Below, piece after piece: positions 62,214 through 64,000 of a DNA stretch of 64,000 nucleotides. A program made the position numbers and the translations under genes. Each line of letters begins with the position of its first letter. The stretch's first letter is position 1. Source of the stretch: Sulfuriferula sp. (GTDB lineage Bacteria; Pseudomonadota; Gammaproteobacteria; Burkholderiales; Sulfuriferulaceae). The notes below the pieces were generated by a model. It ran no database searches and was not told where the DNA came from. It was given only the letters and a program-made list of their open reading frames with translations. The DNA is taken from the NCBI GenBank assembly GCA_013140765.1, contig JABFSE010000027.1, positions 1 to 64,000 of the forward strand. Direction: 5' to 3'.

Positions 62214-63241
62214 TTTCATCTCCTTACATCAGCCAAAAAACCAGCGTCTCCATCATCATGCTCAAAGTCATGCTGGCATTGATACCCGCCATCATTGCCT
62301 ACGTCTGGTATTTTGGTCCCGCGATTTTAATCAGCTTAACCCTCGCCAGCGTCACCGCACTCGGCATGGAAGCCGCCGCACTCAAATTGCGCGGCTTGCC
62401 GATTAAGCCATTTTTAATGGATGGGAGCGCACTGGTAACCGCTTGGTTACTGGCGTTGTCGATACCCTCTATTGCACCTTGGTGGCTTATCGTCGTGGGC
62501 TTATTCTTCGCCATTATCGTTGCCAAGCACCTCTATGGCGGCTTGGGTAATAATATATTTAACCCTGCCATGGTCGGCTATGCGATTTTAATCATCTCTT
62601 TCCCAGTGCCAATGACGCAATGGGCCTCGCCTGACACCTTGGCAGGCGCACATTTGGGCTTAATCGACGCGGCAAATTATATTTTTAACGGCATCTTGCC
62701 ATCGCACACCAGCGGCATAGATGCCATTAGCACTGCCACACCGTTAGACACACTGCGCACGCAATTAAAGCTAGACCACAGCGTGGCGCAAATTACACAA
62801 ATGCCGATATTTGGCGCGGTAGGCGGTCAAGGTAGCGAAATAATCGCAGGCTTGTTTTTGCTCGGCGGTGTTTATATGTGGCTGGCACGCATCATTACTT
62901 GGCATATACCCGTGGCTTTCATCACCGCACTCGCACTCATTTCAGGGGTTTTTTATCTCATTAACCCCGCACATTACGCCACACCTTGGTTACACCTTGC
63001 CACAGGCGGCGCAATGTTAGGCGCATTTTTCATTGCCACCGACCCTGTTTCAGGCGCAACCACACCGACGGGCAAGCTCATTTTTGGCGCAGGCATAGGC
63101 ATATTAACCTACCTCATCCGCACCATAGGCGCATACCCTGACGGTGTGGCATTTGCCGTCTTGCTCATGAACGTTGCCGCACCGCTGATAGATCAATACA
63201 CACAACCCGCCGTTTATGGTCATAAGGGCAACAAATCATGA
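62210..63241 (+). CDS. rsxD: Rnf/Rsx electron transport complex subunit D
   Basis: This 343-residue NqrB/RnfD-family membrane protein has about nine helices. NNIFNPAMVGYAILIISFPVPMTQW is a family signature. Ser281-Gly-Ala-Thr284-Thr285 in DPVSGATTPTGKLIFG is the region where FMN is linked covalently through phosphoester to Thr. It is part of the ion-moving core of the complex. It overlaps both neighbours by ATGA, so the operon is tightly coupled. Confidence 0.95.
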   Translation: MISSPYISQKTSVSIIMLKVMLALIPAIIAYVWYFGPAILISLTLASVTALGMEAAALKLRGLPIKPFLMDGSALVTAWLLALSIPSIAPWWLIVVGLFFAIIVAKHLYGGLGNNIFNPAMVGYAILIISFPVPMTQWASPDTLAGAHLGLIDAANYIFNGILPSHTSGIDAISTATPLDTLRTQLKLDHSVAQITQMPIFGAVGGQGSEIIAGLFLLGGVYMWLARIITWHIPVAFITALALISGVFYLINPAHYATPWLHLATGGAMLGAFFIATDPVSGATTPTGKLIFGAGIGILTYLIRTIGAYPDGVAFAVLLMNVAAPLIDQYTQPAVYGHKGNKS

Positions 63242-63876
63242 TATTACTCGCCCGTGCCGCCAGTCGTGCCGCTGGCGTACTATTGATTTTCAGTGTGATT
63301 TTAACCGCCATTTTGTCCTACACTTATTTTCTGGCACACCCAAATATCACCCTGAACGAACAAAATGTACGCCGCAATCTGGTCGCAGAAACGCTGCCCA
63401 CAGGTAGTTATAACAACGACTTACTGAGTAAGCAATTTACGCTTCCAGCTAATCCACTACTAGGCACAACACAACCCAGTCTGGCATGGCAAGCACGGCT
63501 GAATAACGTCCCTGTTGCCGTCGTACTCGAGGCAACTGCGCCCGACGGTTATAGTGGACAAATCAAATTACTCATAGGCATTACCGCATCAGGTAAACTT
63601 TCTGGCGTGCGCGTCGTCTCACATAAAGAAACACCAGGTTTAGGTGACTATATAGAGCTGGCCAAAAGCAAGTGGATACTGCTATTCGACGGCAAATCCA
63701 TCACCGCCCCCAATGACGGTGGTTGGAAAGTGAAAAAAGACGGCGGGCAATTTGACTATATGGCAGGTGCGACCATCACCCCCAGAGCCGTGATTAAAGC
63801 CGTGCACCATGCGCTGCAATATGCCACAGCACAACATGATGCACTGTTTGCAACCTCATTAGGAGCACAACCATGA
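63238..63876 (+). CDS. rsxG: Rnf/Rsx electron transport complex subunit G
   Basis: This 212-residue subunit has one N-terminal membrane helix ([21 protein letters not shown]). A periplasmic FMN-binding domain follows, with [37 protein letters not shown] in adjacent pieces. The flavinylation region [15 protein letters not shown] keeps the Thr acceptor pattern GATxT. No separate ApbE flavin transferase is in the window. It overlaps rsxD and rsxE by ATGA. Confidence 0.94.
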   Translation: MILLARAASRAAGVLLIFSVILTAILSYTYFLAHPNITLNEQNVRRNLVAETLPTGSYNNDLLSKQFTLPANPLLGTTQPSLAWQARLNNVPVAVVLEATAPDGYSGQIKLLIGITASGKLSGVRVVSHKETPGLGDYIELAKSKWILLFDGKSITAPNDGGWKVKKDGGQFDYMAGATITPRAVIKAVHHALQYATAQHDALFATSLGAQP

Positions 63877-64000
63877 ACGCCTATCGTGAGATTATGATTA
63901 ACGGATTATGGAAACAAAATCCAGGTGTCGTACAATTATTAGGGCTATGCCCGCTACTCGCTATCAGCAACAACATGGTCAACGCCATAGGGCTAGGGCT
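63873..64000 (+). CDS. rsxE: Rnf/Rsx electron transport complex subunit E, 5' part
   Basis: The frame opens at ATG 63873 inside the rsxG stop and runs off the window after about 42 codons. The visible part reads [20 protein letters not shown] then [19 protein letters not shown], the RnfE/RnfA family start with the cluster-binding Cys of GLCPLLA. AGGAG lies ten bases ahead. It completes the order rsxABCDGE. The remaining sequence lies beyond the edge. Confidence 0.93.
   Translation, partial: MNAYREIMINGLWKQNPGVVQLLGLCPLLAISNNMVNAIGLG

Noticed and set aside
1-64000. tRNA, rRNA, CRISPR arrays, prophage or transposase genes
   Set aside because: I saw no cloverleaf-like segments in the gaps, no regular repeat-spacer pattern and no integrase or transposase motifs. 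The repeat family noted above has no associated gene here.

Overview
The window is an ordinary chromosomal segment of a betaproteobacterium of moderate GC content. The best guess at order level is Nitrosomonadales (Gallionellaceae, Methylophilaceae and relatives), judged from gene content alone: an ECF sigma/DUF3619/DUF3106 cluster, ruvCAB beside tolQRAB-pal-cpoB and queEC, and a YheT-algC-mog block. I found no rRNA, tRNA, CRISPR array, phage or insertion sequence. Genes are tightly packed, with many ATGA overlaps. The only gene-free stretch above 300 bases is the leader of rne (33240-33759).

Layout. Positions 1-849 hold the 5' part of rluD (minus), whose start overlaps that of divergent bamD. 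A plus-strand run follows: bamD, a HAD phosphatase, pcnB, folK, panB, panC. A long minus-strand run (15176 down to 5788) reads ruvC, a FitAB-like toxin-antitoxin pair, ruvA, ruvB, ybgC, tolQ, tolR, tolA, tolB, pal, cpoB, queE, queC. Next, on plus, are a YheT-type hydrolase, algC, mog and an OmpA-like porin. On minus are hrpA, a CbiM-like membrane protein and an AbrB/PIN toxin-antitoxin pair. On plus are purL and a NifU-domain protein. On minus come rluC, gph, sppA, an ECF sigma factor, DUF3619 and DUF3106. The plus-strand gene rne has a long leader and a strong terminator.

From 36732 to 50374 lies an exopolysaccharide region. A low-molecular-weight tyrosine phosphatase and a GalE-type epimerase (minus) are divergent from a complete pelABCDEFG operon (plus). 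GalE has Cys at the substrate gatekeeper position, which suggests it can make UDP-GalNAc for Pel. PelD keeps the RxxD c-di-GMP site. After aroC (minus) comes a pyruvate dehydrogenase operon: pdhA, pdhB, and a 980-residue protein that joins a two-lipoyl E2 and a complete E3 in one chain. Then come pyrD and a PBP1C-like protein with an intact glycosyltransferase but a lost transpeptidase active site. The window closes with rsxABCDGE (rnf), preceded by a leader with two interleaved perfect inverted repeats.

Most worth a second look: the E2-E3 fusion, the GalE gatekeeper with its Pel link, the degenerate PBP1C, the rsx leader, the toxin-antitoxin pair inside ruvCAB, and a dispersed palindromic repeat present in three copies (13836, 19337, 29171).
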